A stretch of DNA of 64,000 bases, taken from assembly GCA_047967505.1 (NCBI GenBank), contig CM106539.1; one strand, written 5' to 3'. The DNA is from Dipteris shenzhenensis (taxonomy: Eukaryota > Polypodiophyta > Polypodiopsida > Gleicheniales). The notes below the pieces were generated by a model. It saw only the letters and a list, made by a program, of their open reading frames with translations. It searched no databases and was not told the DNA's origin. Position numbers and translations under genes: made by a program. Shown here in pieces: positions 1 to 11,844 of this stretch. Every line of letters starts with the position of its first letter. The first letter of the stretch is position 1.

Positions 1-1431
1 GGAAAGAAAGCATTGCCATGTAAATGGGTCTACAAAATGAAGATCACAGGTGATGATGTGCCTAGGTACAAGGCCCGTTTAGTCGCTAAAGGGTTCAAGC
101 AAGAGAAGGGTGTGGAATTTGATGAGATATTCTCTCCGGTTGTGAAGATGACCACACTTAGATGCATGCTTGGACTAGTGGCATCAGAGGATATGGAGCT
201 TATGCAGATGGATGTCAAGACAGCTTTCTTGCATGGGGATTTGCATGAGGAAATTTACATGGTGCAGCCGGAAGGCTTTGAAGAAAAGGGAAAAGAGCAT
301 TTAGTTTGCAAGCTGAAGAAGAGTCTCTATGGTCTTAAGCAAGTGCCTAGAGAATGGTATCAGAAGTTTGATGCTTTCATTTGGTGGTCCCAGGGTTTTA
401 GAAGGAGTGAAATTGATCACTGCCTCTACACTAAAACGGCTAAGGATAATAGCCTGATAATCTTGGCACTATATGTGGATGATATGCTATTGGCTAGCAA
501 GAATACTTATGAGCTAGATGCATTAAAGGCCAAGTTGCATGAGGCCTTTGATATGAAGGATTTGGGACTTGCAGGTCATATTCTTGGTATGCGCATCACG
601 CGTGATCGGAGTAGGAAACTCCTTTGGCTTTCACAAAAAGAGTATGTTACAAAAGTATTGCAGCATTTCAATATGGAGGGGGGGAAGGCAGTGAGTACTC
701 CATTGCCTCCATATGTGAAACTGAGTCATACAGATAGTCCCAAATCAAATGAGGAAAGGGCCATGATGGCCAAGGTTCCTTATGCATCAGCAGTTGGGAG
801 TCTTATGTATGCTATGATAGCTACTAGACTAGACATTGCATTTGTAGTGGGAGTTGTTAGCCAGTATATGGCTAATCTAGGAAAGAGGCATTGGGAGGCA
901 GTTAAGTGCATCATGAGGTACATAAAGGGTACCAAGGAGATGTGCATCTGCTTTGGTAGAGGAGACATGCGTGTACTTGGGTACACAGATTCAGACTATG
1001 CAAGGCATGTGGATAGTAGGAGATCCACTTCTGGTTATGTGTTCACCTTTGCAGGTGGTGCAGTGTCGTGGATGTTTCGCGCACAAAAGTGCGTTGCTTT
1101 GTCTACCACAGAGGCTGAGTATGTTACAGCCACAGAGGGTTACAAGGAGGCTATATGGCTTGATCAGCTAGTGGGAGATTTGGGGATTCATACAGGTGTA
1201 CCGACATTGCATAGTGATTCCATGAGTGCTATTCAGCTAGCACGGAATCTGGTCTTTCATGCAAAGACCAAACACATTGAGGTCAGGTACCATTTCATTA
1301 GGGAGGTACTTGAGGACAAGCACATAGAGCTTGTCAAGGTTTATACAGATGATAACCCTGCAGATATGCTAACGAAGAGTCTACCTAGTCAGCGGTTTGA
1401 GTATTGTCGTGTATTGATGGGCATTGGATAG
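1..1431 (+). CDS. Ty1/copia polyprotein, 3' part (reverse transcriptase + RNase H), open at the window edge
   Basis: The frame is open from base 1 (the first ATG is not the real start) and runs without a stop to TAG at 1429-1431. Numbering residues from codon 13-15, the reverse transcriptase has the copia core YVDD at 154-157, preceded by the typical copia stretch FLHGDLHEEIYM. The RNase H domain follows with catalytic Asp325 (in YTDSD), Glu367 (in STTEAE), Asp402 and Asp451, and the usual copia C-terminus near NPADMLTKSLP. This part of pol copies element RNA into cDNA in cytoplasmic particles. Protease and integrase lie upstream of the window. The absence of stops or frameshifts contrasts with the other elements here and suggests a fairly recent insertion. 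The superfamily is certain; the lineage is not assigned. Confidence 0.95.
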   Translation, partial: GKKALPCKWVYKMKITGDDVPRYKARLVAKGFKQEKGVEFDEIFSPVVKMTTLRCMLGLVASEDMELMQMDVKTAFLHGDLHEEIYMVQPEGFEEKGKEHLVCKLKKSLYGLKQVPREWYQKFDAFIWWSQGFRRSEIDHCLYTKTAKDNSLIILALYVDDMLLASKNTYELDALKAKLHEAFDMKDLGLAGHILGMRITRDRSRKLLWLSQKEYVTKVLQHFNMEGGKAVSTPLPPYVKLSHTDSPKSNEERAMMAKVPYASAVGSLMYAMIATRLDIAFVVGVVSQYMANLGKRHWEAVKCIMRYIKGTKEMCICFGRGDMRVLGYTDSDYARHVDSRRSTSGYVFTFAGGAVSWMFRAQKCVALSTTEAEYVTATEGYKEAIWLDQLVGDLGIHTGVPTLHSDSMSAIQLARNLVFHAKTKHIEVRYHFIREVLEDKHIELVKVYTDDNPADMLTKSLPSQRFEYCRVLMGIG

Positions 1432-1473
1432 TATGCTCACTGGTTGTTCTCCCTTAAAGGCACATTGTCCTTT

Positions 1474-1484
1474 AAGTGGGAGGT
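1474..1484 (+). other. Polypurine tract of the copia element
   Basis: AAGTGGGAGGT lies 43 bases after the pol stop and directly before a TGTGGGG LTR start. The AAGTGGGAG-TTG context is the common plus-strand primer site of plant copia elements. Confidence 0.7.
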
Positions 1485-1650
1485 TGTGGGGATTAAAGGT
1501 CACTGTGCCTTTACCCCGGTTATATACAATACTCAAACACATATATAAATGAATGAAAAAGAAGATTAGGGTGTTTTGCACCCACCAAAACTTGTGTAGC
1601 TCTCTGTTTCTCTCTCTCTCCCTCTTCCGTTCTTGCTTCCGTTGAGAGCA
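1485..1650 (+). mobile_element. Probable 3' LTR of the copia element
   Basis: The stretch begins TGTGGGGATT directly after the polypurine tract. It has a TATA-like TATATAAATG near 1541 and a CT-rich stretch, and may end at the CA of GTTGAGAGCA (1641-1650). The left edge is well supported by the primer tract. The right edge is a guess, because the 5' LTR is outside the window. At about 165 bp it would be a short LTR. Confidence 0.5.
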
Positions 1651-1657
1651 CCCTCAG

Positions 1658-1992
1658 GGAAAAGGAATTACAGTTTGTGGATGAAGCAAGAGCATTACAT
1701 CAAAGACATGAAGCCCAGAAGACTGCAAAACGTTTTAGGTTTGGGGGAAGGGGGTCTTTCACCCTACCATAGGGCTTTCATTAGGTCTAATCCATTCCTT
1801 ATAATCCACTTTTTAGAGCCCAAACCTCCCCTAATGATAGAGAATGTATCTCATGGTTAGCATGATCAATAAGCCACACATCTAGGCCCATTCCAAGATG
1901 GGAAAAGGAATAACAGTTGGTGGATGAAACAGAGAGCAAGGAGAGAGCATTGTCAAGGAATGAAGCCTAGAAGACTGCAAAACATTTTAGGT
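1658..1992 (+). repeat. Diverged direct repeat downstream of the copia LTR
   Basis: A segment of about 80-90 bp starting AAAAGGAATTACAG (about 1660-1740) recurs as AAAAGGAATAACAG (about 1903-1992). Both end in AGACTGCAAAACRTTTTAGGT. The second copy has a short internal insertion. Confidence 0.6.
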
Positions 1993-2978
1993 ATTATGTG
2001 GCACAATCCAAAGAGCCTATTTTACAAGTGGAAAGGTGAATGCGTTCAAAAAATCCAAGATTTAACTATATTTTTTGCACTTAGAATGTGTACCTTTATT
2101 TGATGGAAATGAATACTTACCTTTATTTAATGGGAGGAATCTTGATCTTGTAAATGAAAGTCACTGTAGATTAGGTATTTGTTGTAATTATCATCACTAT
2201 AAAGTATTGGCTGTAGCAAATCGATTAAGGGTGAATAAAAGTCTAGGAAAATTTATCATAGATTCATGTAATTCTAGCAAGAGCTAATGACACGAGACAT
2301 TAACCTCAACTAATAGGGTAGGAATAATTTCTTGAAGCTTCATTAAATGGTCAATAGTCTTGTCCATATTCCATCGTGCAACCAAGCTATAATCATGGCT
2401 TTATTGTTGCAAAAGATGTTTGTTAGGTTGTATCAAATCTAAGTCGAATCTTGTGATCAATAAATGGCCATATGTTGATTAGCAATATTTTTCAAAATTC
2501 AACACTAAGCGAAAATCAACAAAGCTCTAGCATCTAAAGAATATTTGAGTGGATTTGAATGAGGAGACTCCTGCCAAGAAGTCAAAGGGTAGTGTAGCAT
2601 AGTTTCAAGGATTCTTAAACTTTCATTCCAAATATCATAAGAGTGTGATGCATTCTTTGAGTGCTCAAGAAGCCCTAGGGGTTCACTTTTACTAAGAACC
2701 TTGTCACATTAGTGTCTAGACGTTAACAAAAATCCCTTGTACTTAAAGAGATTTCTCAAAACGTAGACCCATTTAGTACAACATTATAGGTATGGGTATG
2801 AGGTTGGATTCCACAAGAGTCCCCTTGTTAAAAGTACACCTCCAATAAAAAATATTCCCTTTTCTTGTAAAAAATACATCCTTTTTTACATGTCATGGTG
2901 GTTCAAGTAAAACCAAGAGTGAATCCCCTAGGTCAACAATGAGATTATGCCTTGAATGTACCACTTAGAATTCAACTC

Positions 2979-3142
2979 CTTATGAGTCAAAAATATGCAA
3001 ACAATCCTCAAGATTTGGCCCCAACTATGTGCCTTTGAGCTTGCCATACATGGAGTCTTACGAGTCAAAAATATGCAAACAATCCAAACAATCCTCAAGA
3101 TTTGGCCCCAACTATGTGCCTTTGAGCTTGCCATACATGGAA
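2979..3142 (+). repeat. Two-copy tandem duplication, about 79 bp unit
   Basis: The unit starting CTTATGAGTCAAAAATATGC and ending GAGCTTGCCATACATGGA is repeated head to tail. The second copy carries a small internal duplication of CAATCCAAA. Confidence 0.8.
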
Positions 3143-5460
3143 CCTTATGAGGGGGAGGTTCATGGGGAGTAAAGATGCACTAGGAGGTGGAGCATAGAAT
3201 TAGGACGGCAAAGAGGAGTAGAAGGCCAAGGGGGAGGGTAGAATGTTGGATACAAGGGCAAGGGAAGGGTGTGGTTCTAGTATCGACAGAAGGGAGATTA
3301 TACTGTGGGGGCTAACAACGTGAAGGTGTGAGGGAGAGACTGAGAGAAAGGAAACTATGAGGAAGGGAAGAGTGGAAAAAACTAGAAAAATTCATAGAGA
3401 GGAAGGGGGAGGGGATATTTGAAACAAGACAGGGGGTAGACTAAAAGCATTGTGGGGAGTACAACGGGGAAGGAGAGGGGGGCGGGGGTCCAGGGATGTG
3501 TTTTTTTTTTGTTTACAAGACATCAATACAAATAAGAAGGACTGAATGGGGAGTAACGGAAAAGAAGAGAGGATAACGACATCTTACGCATTCCCAAATG
3601 CTCACCATATGTCATGCAATTTTCATTGTAGGATATTAGTTTATCAATTAAACAAGAAACACACCCTATGCTCACATGCATACTCATTGATGCTACTGAG
3701 GGAGGGGAAAGAGAGGAAGAGAGGAGGTGGAGGAGATTGGGAAATACAAAATGGGCCAAGGGGACCATTGGAAGAAATGAGGAAAGGGGAAGAGAGTGAA
3801 GATCACCCACATAAGAAAAGAGGCATGTATTACACAAGGGAAGTGTTTATAATGGGGGAACGGCTATAGTGGGACGAAGTTTGTGGAGATGTATCAATAT
3901 ATCAGATTCATTCTTGAAGTTAGTTGGATTCAGTCAACTGAGTCTACCTAGGACCTAATAGAAGGGCCCCTGTCTACCTAGGCACCTATATAAGGGATAG
4001 GGACAAAATTTGATGAGCTAGTTACATGGTGTATATGTTTCTACCATCTACTTCTTTGAGTGCTACCCATGGCCTCCCGTTCCTAAAGGTCCTATTTCCA
4101 TGTTAAGATTTTGCCATCCATTATTAACTTAGTCTCCCTTTGCGCTTCATTATTTGATAGTACAACTCCTCTAAGTGAGAGGACAAGCCGATGTTCGACA
4201 CAAAGTCATCCTACTTTTCCAATTCATACTGCCCACATGGTTGGACTATTTTAACTACTGCGTATATATTGTGCCCATAAAAGGGTTGCAATAAAAAAAA
4301 TGTAGCCACCTCCTTCACGACTTTTATCCCCCCTCATTGGACTATTCCCATGGAGTGTGTCACAAATATTCTCTTGCTACGTCCTCATGGTCTTGCACAA
4401 CTTACATTTAGCACAGGAAACCACACTAATAATACTACATAAAATATTTGCTACATCCTCCATGGCAACTTGGCCTTGCACACGTGCACCCACGTGCATA
4501 GACACACACCCATGTACATGAAACAAAATTTTTATGTATGAAGAGAAACTATTGTAAGCTACCCACTTTGAAGACTACTTCAAAAAAAGAGCTCAATTTC
4601 AATGATATTATTCACACTTTACAAAGAAAAGGCCAATGCTTATAAGGTTTCTCAACTATACTTTTGGAACTCATCTTAAATGTGCATTCAAAATTTGATG
4701 CAAATTTAGACGGATAAACAAAGAGTCCTTATAGTTTTATATATCTAGCTTATTATAATTATACATGCCTTTCTATCATAAGAATATCAATATTAATAAC
4801 AAAAATTCTTATACATTTGTGTGAAGATTAATAGGCATTAGTTTCCAAAATGCCTTACTAGATGAAAATCAAACATCAATTTTCAAAGTGCATCAATGCA
4901 TGAAAAGCAAAGAAAGATGTTTGTGTGCGCACTTGTCCTACCTTCTAGCAATAGAGCAATGCTACTCAATAAACTCATGAATGTCGCAAGATCAAGGAAG
5001 GGAAGAGGGAAGGTTTTTATGTGTTATACTTGATTGACATTTGAGTATTGCATGAAAACTTGAAGAATTGGTTGAATAGTGACACTAAAGGCTATGAACA
5101 AAAAGGATATTGCATCACTACTTCAACATCTACCAAGGGATTATGAGCAACAAATCTTAGTGGCAAGAGCTAACAATTTAAAGACTACCAAGCTGATACA
5201 TCATGTGATCTAAGGGATAACTCATTGACTATGCACGTGCTTGGTTTGAAGGAGATTAATGTGTAATGCCAATCCTTCAAAAGATAAAATGCACGATGTA
5301 AAGTGATGCTTTCTTATTTGAAAGTGCAAACTAATCACACAAATAAAGTGCTCAAAATGACCCTCATTAATTAACCTTCATATGACTAGTAACTAGCACA
5401 TGCTTTGTGAAGATTTTTCAAGAAAGCACTAGTAATACAAAAATACAAGCAAGAGATCAA

Positions 5461-5690
5461 GTTATGAGGTGTTTGTATACCAACATGAACAAGTTGTATT
5501 GCAAGGAGCATCTCACTCCACATTCTCTACACATGTTTAAGATACAAAGATAAGAGTTCCAAGCCATAGAAGATGAAGTTAAGAGGTGTTCGCATACTAT
5601 TACGAACAAGTTGCATTGCAAGGAGCATTCGACTCCACATTCTCCGCGCATGTTTAAGATGCAAGATAATAGTTCAAGGCCATAGAAGAA
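5461..5690 (+). repeat. Two-copy tandem duplication, about 117 bp unit
   Basis: GTTATGAGGTGTTTGTAT... at 5461 is repeated with substitutions as GTTAAGAGGTGTTCGCAT... at 5578. Both copies end in GCCATAGAAGA. Confidence 0.8.
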
Positions 5691-7940
5691 CCTTGTAAAT
5701 GAACCTTATCCACCTATGTAATGTCACATCACATGACCATATTTTAGCACTAGGTCTAAATATTGATCTTCACCACTCCTGCCAATGGATATTTGGTCTA
5801 TGAGATTGTAAAGTACTAAGCACATGACTTTTGATACTTTTTTACATGATACATATTGGTTACACAAGTTGTCCACACACTTGGCACATGAGACAAGACA
5901 CTTGATACTAGTTCCATGAGTTGCTCGGCCACATCATACTCGTGTTTTCCCATGGGCAAGGTATATGTTTTTGATTCTTTGACACGATTGAGTTCAAGAA
6001 ATTTAGACCTTCCTCTTGAGAAATGTTCCACCAAATACTTCAAGTTTTAGTGAATACATGACATATCAACAAGAATTGACAAGCATTCATGTACATCATT
6101 TTACATGACACATGATCTAACAAAATAGCAATACCATACAAATAACATTTTCATAAGAACAAGACTTCAGGTGACATGAAGACTTCTTACTTTATTATTC
6201 TCCAAGTTGCACTATGTTCACAAGACTGCCTGGTTCCGTAGTCTCATAATCTAGTTACTCCACAGTTCTCACATACCAATTAGTATACCTCTTTGATAAG
6301 AAACAAAACTTCCTATCCACTTGACACCATGAGCATCAATACCACTTGCTTCATGAGACACAGTTAGCCCCACGTCAATTGCGAAAGATTTTGGAATATT
6401 AACCTTGGTTCTCAACATCCTCTTCATGTATCTTCCTCAACATCGAATGTACCATTGGTAACTACAGCTTTATGAACTGTTTTATTGCACTTGAAACACC
6501 CATGCTTAGAGAGCTTTTCTTTTGACAATCCTTCTCCTTATGTCCCCTGACTTAAGAGTCTCCCTGATTGCCATGACAGCAAAGCTTAGGAGTATGTTCC
6601 CATGACTTGACGTCTTTCAAGTATGTCCCCATGAGCCCTTGTCTGCAGACTTGACCTCTTGCAAATATGGGATGATGCACTGACTATTTCAAGATGCATG
6701 TTCCATGCGTTCTTTGGACCTGTAGGTAGTGCTCTTCTAGTTGCCAACTTACAACTTTATTCATGGTTTTCATCCTAAGCCTGGTGGTTAGAAGACACCT
6801 TCTCATTTGGTTGACTCCTGAAGCACCTTTCCCCAATGCTTGATGTGATAATCTCAACCTCTTCCCCTTGCACATCAATAAATTTACCAAGACTAAGGCT
6901 TTTCCTTTGTCCTAAAATTCTGTGTGGCACTTGAGTATGTCTCAGAGAAGTCATTCCAACCAGACAAGGAACTTCAAGACCTTTAGTATGTTGACAATCA
7001 ATATTTCATGAAAATTTTGTTGAGACAAAAATTAACATGTAAACTTCTGAATAGCAATTTAACTGCATAACCAATTCTAGAAAATTCTGAATTCTTTAAT
7101 CAAAATCTCTACATTGAAAAGAAGACCTAAGAAAAGAATCTTTCAGATTTATATTACATATTTTGAACCACTGCATCAATACAAAGAGTTCTATCTTTAC
7201 TCCTCTCATTGTAAACGAAAGTAAACATCTAGCTGTACAATCTTCCTGTAGACTCTCCTCATACTCATTCTAGATACGGCAAAGAAGTAATTTTATTCAA
7301 AACTCGGAGCAGTAGGAAGAGCCTAGAAGTAAAATCCCAAGTGGATAAGTTGAGTAGAGCTGATCTTACAAGTATATGCATTACACAAAATTAATGTTGT
7401 AAAAGCAAAGCACACAAGTAGAAGAGACTCTTTTATAGAGAGTCTATGCTCACAAGTTTCCTGATAAATCCTCAGAGTAGAGGTACTGAGAGAAAATACC
7501 CAATGCAACTAGTCTTAAGTCTCCAACTCAAGCCAGATAGTCACCAGTCTTACACAAAATCTGCGTAGCAGCCATGAAAACAATACAAAGCACACTTTAC
7601 CTTTTTCTGGAAGGGAAAAAAAAACAATACAAAGCACACTAAGTCACATCTAATACTCCCCATCACAAAGCAAAGGAACCCAGCGTACCAAATCTACCCA
7701 AAATAAAGGCTGTATTCTGCCAAAACTTTCAGGATGTGTAAGCAGCCCACAGACCAAAATGAGACAAGAAACTAAGAAAGCAGCAAGACAAAGCACAGCA
7801 CTCCACCATCAGATAAGTATTTCTCCTACTCTTTTTTAATGATATATTGTGCCATCACAAGCTTGGAGAAAATGCAATAAATATCTAATTACTTGTAAAG
7901 CTAAAATTTGCTCTGCTTCCTTCAGGCACAAACATGGCAG

Positions 7941-9083
7941 TTAATAGATAGGAGTCTTCTCTACATCATCCAGGATGCTCAGTCTCGCTGGCTTTGCCAA
8001 GAAATCAGTGAACTCTTGGAAAGGTGATTTTGTAAATCGAGTCTCCCGCCAAAGATCAGGAGTCAAGAACCCATAGGTCTTCAAGAGACAATCAAAAGTT
8101 GCCTGCATCAGGTAAAGATAACCACAATTACCAAAATGGAATGACAAGATTACCACACAAGCAATTATCACAAGCAAGTGCATGACTTCCTATATAAAGA
8201 CTACTGCATACTCAAACTCGGATATCGTATCTCAGGACACTGCATTAATCATCATTTAACCAGTTCTAGATCAACTTATCTTACAAAGCCACATCAGAGA
8301 GGAAGTTCAGGATTAGCATACGGAGCAGTGAGAAGAGAAAGTAGGTACGCATCGGAGTACAGAGTCAAAGCATCTCAGATTTTTTTAGACATGGACTTTA
8401 TCAACAACGTGAAGGACTGTTACCTTCACAAAATTTCCCAGCGTTTTTGTGGAACCTCGAGAGGATGTGAACACGTCTTCAATTCCAGCAAACTGCAAAA
8501 CCTTCTTCGGAACGCGGGCAGCCACAATTCCAGAGCCCCGAGGTGCTGGCACCAACCTGACCGTGACAGAGCCGCACTTACCGGTAACTTTGCAGGGAAC
8601 CGTATGAGGCTTGCCGATCTTGTTACCCCAATAGCCTCTACGAACAGGAATGACAGAAAGCTTTGCTAGGATTATAGAACCACGGATGGCGGTAGCAACC
8701 TCCTTGCTGCACTTAACGCCCAGGCCCACGTGCCCATTATTGTCGCCTACAACCACGAAAGCTTTGAAGCGAGTGCGCTGGCCAGCTCGGGTCTGCTTCT
8801 GCACAGGCATGATCTTCATGACCTCATCCTTGAGGGCGGAACCGAGGAAGTATTCGACGATCTGGTGCTCCTTGATGGGGAGGGAGAAGAGGTAGATTTG
8901 TTCGAGGGAGCGGATTTTGCCTTCTTTGACGAGGCGACCGAGCTTGGTGACGGGAACCCATTTCTCCTCCTCTTCACGGCGGGGACCTCTGCGGGGACCT
9001 CGACGGTCACCACGGCCTCTGTCGCCACGGCCTCGACCGAAGCCACGACCGAAGCCACCACGTTCACCTCCTCTCTCCGCCAT
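7941..9083 (-). CDS. RPS2: 40S ribosomal protein S2 (uS5), two exons
   Basis: Exon 1 is 9083-8424 (220 codons). An intron of 321 bp (8423-8103; GT at 8423-8422, AG at 8104-8103) follows, then exon 2 at 8102-7941 ending in TAA, for 273 residues. The ATG at 9083-9081 was chosen because it gives [10 protein letters not shown], the usual start of eukaryotic S2, in a strong GCCATGG context; 27 in-frame upstream codons look like 5' leader. Residues 5-36 form an Arg/Gly-rich tail typical of this protein. The S5 RNA-binding domain is about 85-150 and the C-terminal S5 domain about 165-240. Exon 2 supplies the conserved end [14 protein letters not shown] and [12 protein letters not shown]. The protein is part of the small subunit near the mRNA entry and decoding region. 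Length and sequence match plant family members (about 270-285 residues). It appears intact. Confidence 0.96.
8103..8423 (-). other. Intron of RPS2
   Basis: On the minus strand the donor is AAG|GTAACA after ...GNFVK and the acceptor is GATGCAG|GCAAC before ATFDC. Joining them restores the conserved S2 sequence in frame (phase 0). Confidence 0.9.
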
Positions 9084-9221
9084 GGCTGTCCTCACCTGCA
9101 GAAGCTTGAGCTCGAGCTCGCCCTCGCCCTCGCTCAAGGAATCCTCGAAGCCAGCAAGAAACACTCTACACAGAATCTCACTATTTCTTTGGCAAGAGAA
9201 CTCATCAATTGTCCCCTCTCA

Positions 9222-9230
9222 AAACCCTAA
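9222..9230 (+). promoter_or_regulatory. Telo-box-like AAACCCTAA upstream of RPS2
   Basis: AAACCCTAA lies about 140 bp upstream of the RPS2 start codon. This motif is known to be enriched in the 5' regions of plant translation-machinery genes. It reads in the opposite direction to the gene. A functional role is inferred only from position. Confidence 0.4.
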
Positions 9231-9329
9231 TCAGCAAATGAGCAGTAACGAGAGTTAGAGGAGGGAGCGTGGAGCAAAGTACACCAGGCCGGAAAAGAGC
9301 TAGAGGTGTGTGGAGCAAAGTAGCAGAGC

Positions 9330-9690
9330 ATGGGCGGATCCCAGCCCGGTGGCACAGTGGAATCGTAGCCACGATAGATGTGGCTGATGACAGCCACCAC
9401 CACCGGGTAGTAATTCCCACAAAAGTAAACCATGAAGTAATTCCCACAAAAGTAAATCGTGAAGCCTAATCACTTCTAATCCCTTATTACCATGCACTCT
9501 AGTACTCTCCTGAGCATGTAAGCCCGGTGACTGGTAATTTACTGCACTCGTAAGTAAGCTCGGTGGTGGTAACTGGAAGTTGAGTAATTGCGGGCCACTG
9601 CGGTGGCTGGTAATTAACTGCTAGTTCGGTAGGTCTTAGCTGCCACCACAGACGTGGCTGGGAATCTTAGATGCCACCACCTCTAATCAT
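9330..9690 (+). repeat. Cluster of AGCCCGGTGG-type motifs
   Basis: CAGCCCGGTGGC (about 9342), TAAGCCCGGTGACTGG (about 9519), TAAGCTCGGTGGTGG (about 9553), TGCGGTGGCTGGTAATTAAC (about 9600) and TAGTTCGGTAGG (about 9624) occur in the 5' flank of RPS2. They match the motif clusters at 11.85-12.19 and 14.27-15.0 kb. Confidence 0.6.
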
Positions 9691-9759
9691 TCATTACCAT
9701 GCAAGTTAGTACTGTCACCTTGAATTAATCAAAATTTCGGCCAACCACTGCTCTGCAAC

Positions 9760-10650
9760 ATGCAGAACGCATTGAACATTGAAAAAAACCAAATGATGGA
9801 GGAGCTGAAAAGGGAGAATGCAGAAACCAGAAAGGTGATGCAGGAATTACAAGAGAGCTTTAAGGCTAGGAAGGATGGGGCAGAGAGCAGCCGCGGTGGA
9901 GAAGATAACGAGGCATCTCCCAAGGTCAGGAAGGATGCAGAGAGTAGCCACGGTGGAGCAAGTTCCAGCCACCACGGTGGAGCAATTTGCAGCAGCCACG
10001 GTGAGAGTTATTTTTCGAAACACTATTGGAAGTCCAAAGAGTAAGCTACAAGACCCTACAAGAAGATCACGATAGATGTGTGCACGAGCTTGTTGTGGCT
10101 TTCGACAGTTTATGAAAAGTAGTCCGTCGTTTTGAGAGATTTCTAAACAAGAGTGGAAGTCTTGGAAACGGCCCATGAAGATGTTTTTCAGCAATTTACG
10201 CATCTTCAATAGATGCTGAGGGATGAGGGAGGAAGGAATCAAGAAGCAACTTTGTCATGTACAGAGCAAAACTATGGTATTGACGGCCGCAATAGTTAAA
10301 TCGGATGCCTATCCTGCTATGCAGCAGGGTCTGAAATGCATGGTCTGCCATACCCCCATCATCGATGACTTGTTGTATCCGATGGCCTGCGTGCTACCAC
10401 CCTGTGCACTTTTTTTGCTTTGGAGTGTTTGTGCATACGAAATCTAGGTGAAGAGAATCCCATTTGCCATTGCCCAGGTCATGGACAAATGAAATGTGCC
10501 TGCCTACTACAACTATCTACGACGAGAAAGTAGAGGTTGCAGCTCAATTTGCCATTTGGGCAAAAGATCTTAAAGACAAGGAGCTCAAATTGAAGAAGGC
10601 CAAGATGTGAGGAAAAGGAGCTTGAAAGGAAGAACAAGCCCCCTTCAGGA
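9760..10650 (+). pseudogene. Decayed unknown gene: coiled-coil start and RING-like Cys cluster
   Basis: An open frame from 9760 to 10044 starts with a charged helical segment (KNQMMEELKRENAETRKVMQ) likely to form a coiled coil, then Ser/His/Gly-rich repeats. After frame changes, 10333-10480 encodes a cysteine cluster reading KCMVCHTPI...LLYPMAC. A frameshift leads into TLCTFFALEC and ENPICHCPGH. The spacing resembles a decayed RING-type zinc finger. A Lys/Glu-rich stretch follows (about 10550-10700). No complete domain or known family is assigned, and it may equally be part of a transposon. Confidence 0.3.
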
Positions 10651-10699
10651 AAGGAGCAAGAAGGGCCGAGCCTGCAACCAGGAAGCTCAAATCAAGGAA

Positions 10700-11830
10700 A
10701 GAGGAAGCGGCACGAAGGGATGCTGCAGAAAGGAACCAGCCCCATTCTAGAAAGGAGCAAGGAGGGTCGAGCCTGCAATCAGGGAGCTCAACAAGGAGTC
10801 TTTGAGATTGTAATCTATGTAATCTCTGTGTAATCTATTGAATTGTTAATCTTCTCCAGAGTTTACTCGGGCAATATTTTCTCAGCTATGTGACTAGATA
10901 GTGTCCTTTGATCCACGCCAGTGTCGGTGATAATAATGAGATGAAAGATTTCGATTAGATCACTAATCTGAGACTGAAGGATTTCGATTAGTGAACTAAT
11001 ATGAGACGAAAGATTTCGATTAGACAACTGACATGAGACTAAAGAATGAGAAGGTCGGGCTCAATGAACTCAAAGATTTCGATTACCAAACTAACATGAG
11101 ACTGAAGATTGAGAAGGTTAGGCTCAATGAACTCTCTCCCTATTTAAGTGCAGCGCAAACACAACTAAGAGCCCATTATGAAATCTAGCCCCAAAACTCT
11201 GTACACTGATCCAAACTCTGTACATCAATCCACCTATAGCCGATCCACCTACATCAAATATATGGCATACCCAAATAACTTTGGAATGCTGTTGTTTTAT
11301 CTAAAAACGATGTTGGATGGCATCCTCGTAGAAACAAACCTAGAGAAGGAGGAAAATAGCTGCAAGGAGGACATGCTTCGGTTGCGGGTGTATTACTTGG
11401 AGTCGGCAAAGACAATAAATATCAATTTCCCTAGCTATTGTTTTTCTTACTCCTTTAAGGTACTTGTCAAGCTCATGATGTAGGTTTCTTTTGGCAGGAC
11501 ATGGCGCGAAGATATATAGAGCGCAAAGACCAGGATGAAGAGGACCCCAGTGAAAGGACTTACTATGGGCATATAAGTCGGTAGAGTCAAGCAAGCAGTG
11601 TGTAATCTGAGTGTGTGGTGAAGAGGTCTGCCATTGTGCATCAGACTGGCCTAAATAGCTGGGAGATGCTTGCCATAAAGAGGCTAATAAGATAGTTGGG
11701 AGTTTGGAATTTCCTTGAAAAAGCAAAATGTCATCGTATTTTGAAACAATAAAAATCTTTCAGACATATCTTGGACTTGTGGACTTTCTCATGGTGCTCG
11801 TAATACCTGATTTTGTATCGACCTGCTTCC
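10700..11830. other. Non-coding DNA with a degenerate short tandem repeat
   Basis: No gene is recognised. A repeat of about 35-60 bp units built on GAGACTRAAGATTTCGATTA recurs four to five times from about 10940 to 11140, with a duplicated AATGAGAAGGTCGGGCTCAAT-type block in the last two units. Confidence 0.5.
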
Positions 11831-11844
11831 AATTAGTACTTAAA

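Larger units (their letters stand above)
1993..7940. other. Intergenic DNA without a recognisable gene
   Basis: I see no conserved protein, RNA gene or complete transposon here. The open frames are short and match nothing I recognise. A G/A-rich patch lies at about 3150-3500. Around 5090-5220 a short run (reading DIASLLQHLPRDYEQQ) faintly resembles copia gag, but this is too weak to call. Two local tandem duplications are listed separately. Confidence 0.6.

Noticed and set aside
6684-6890. Possible zinc-knuckle gag relic around 6.4-6.9 kb
   Set aside because: A few Cys/His residues (GHKEKDC on the minus strand) are suggestive, but the spacing does not form a CCHC knuckle and no other gag block was found.
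9081-9164. Upstream in-frame ATG at 9164 as the RPS2 start
   Set aside because: It would add 27 residues not typical of S2. The downstream ATG has a strong context and starts the family-conserved MAERGG sequence.
8178-9258. Plus-strand frames of 66-166 codons opposite RPS2
   Set aside because: They are complements of the RPS2 exon. The minus-strand frame carries the conserved protein and splice sites.
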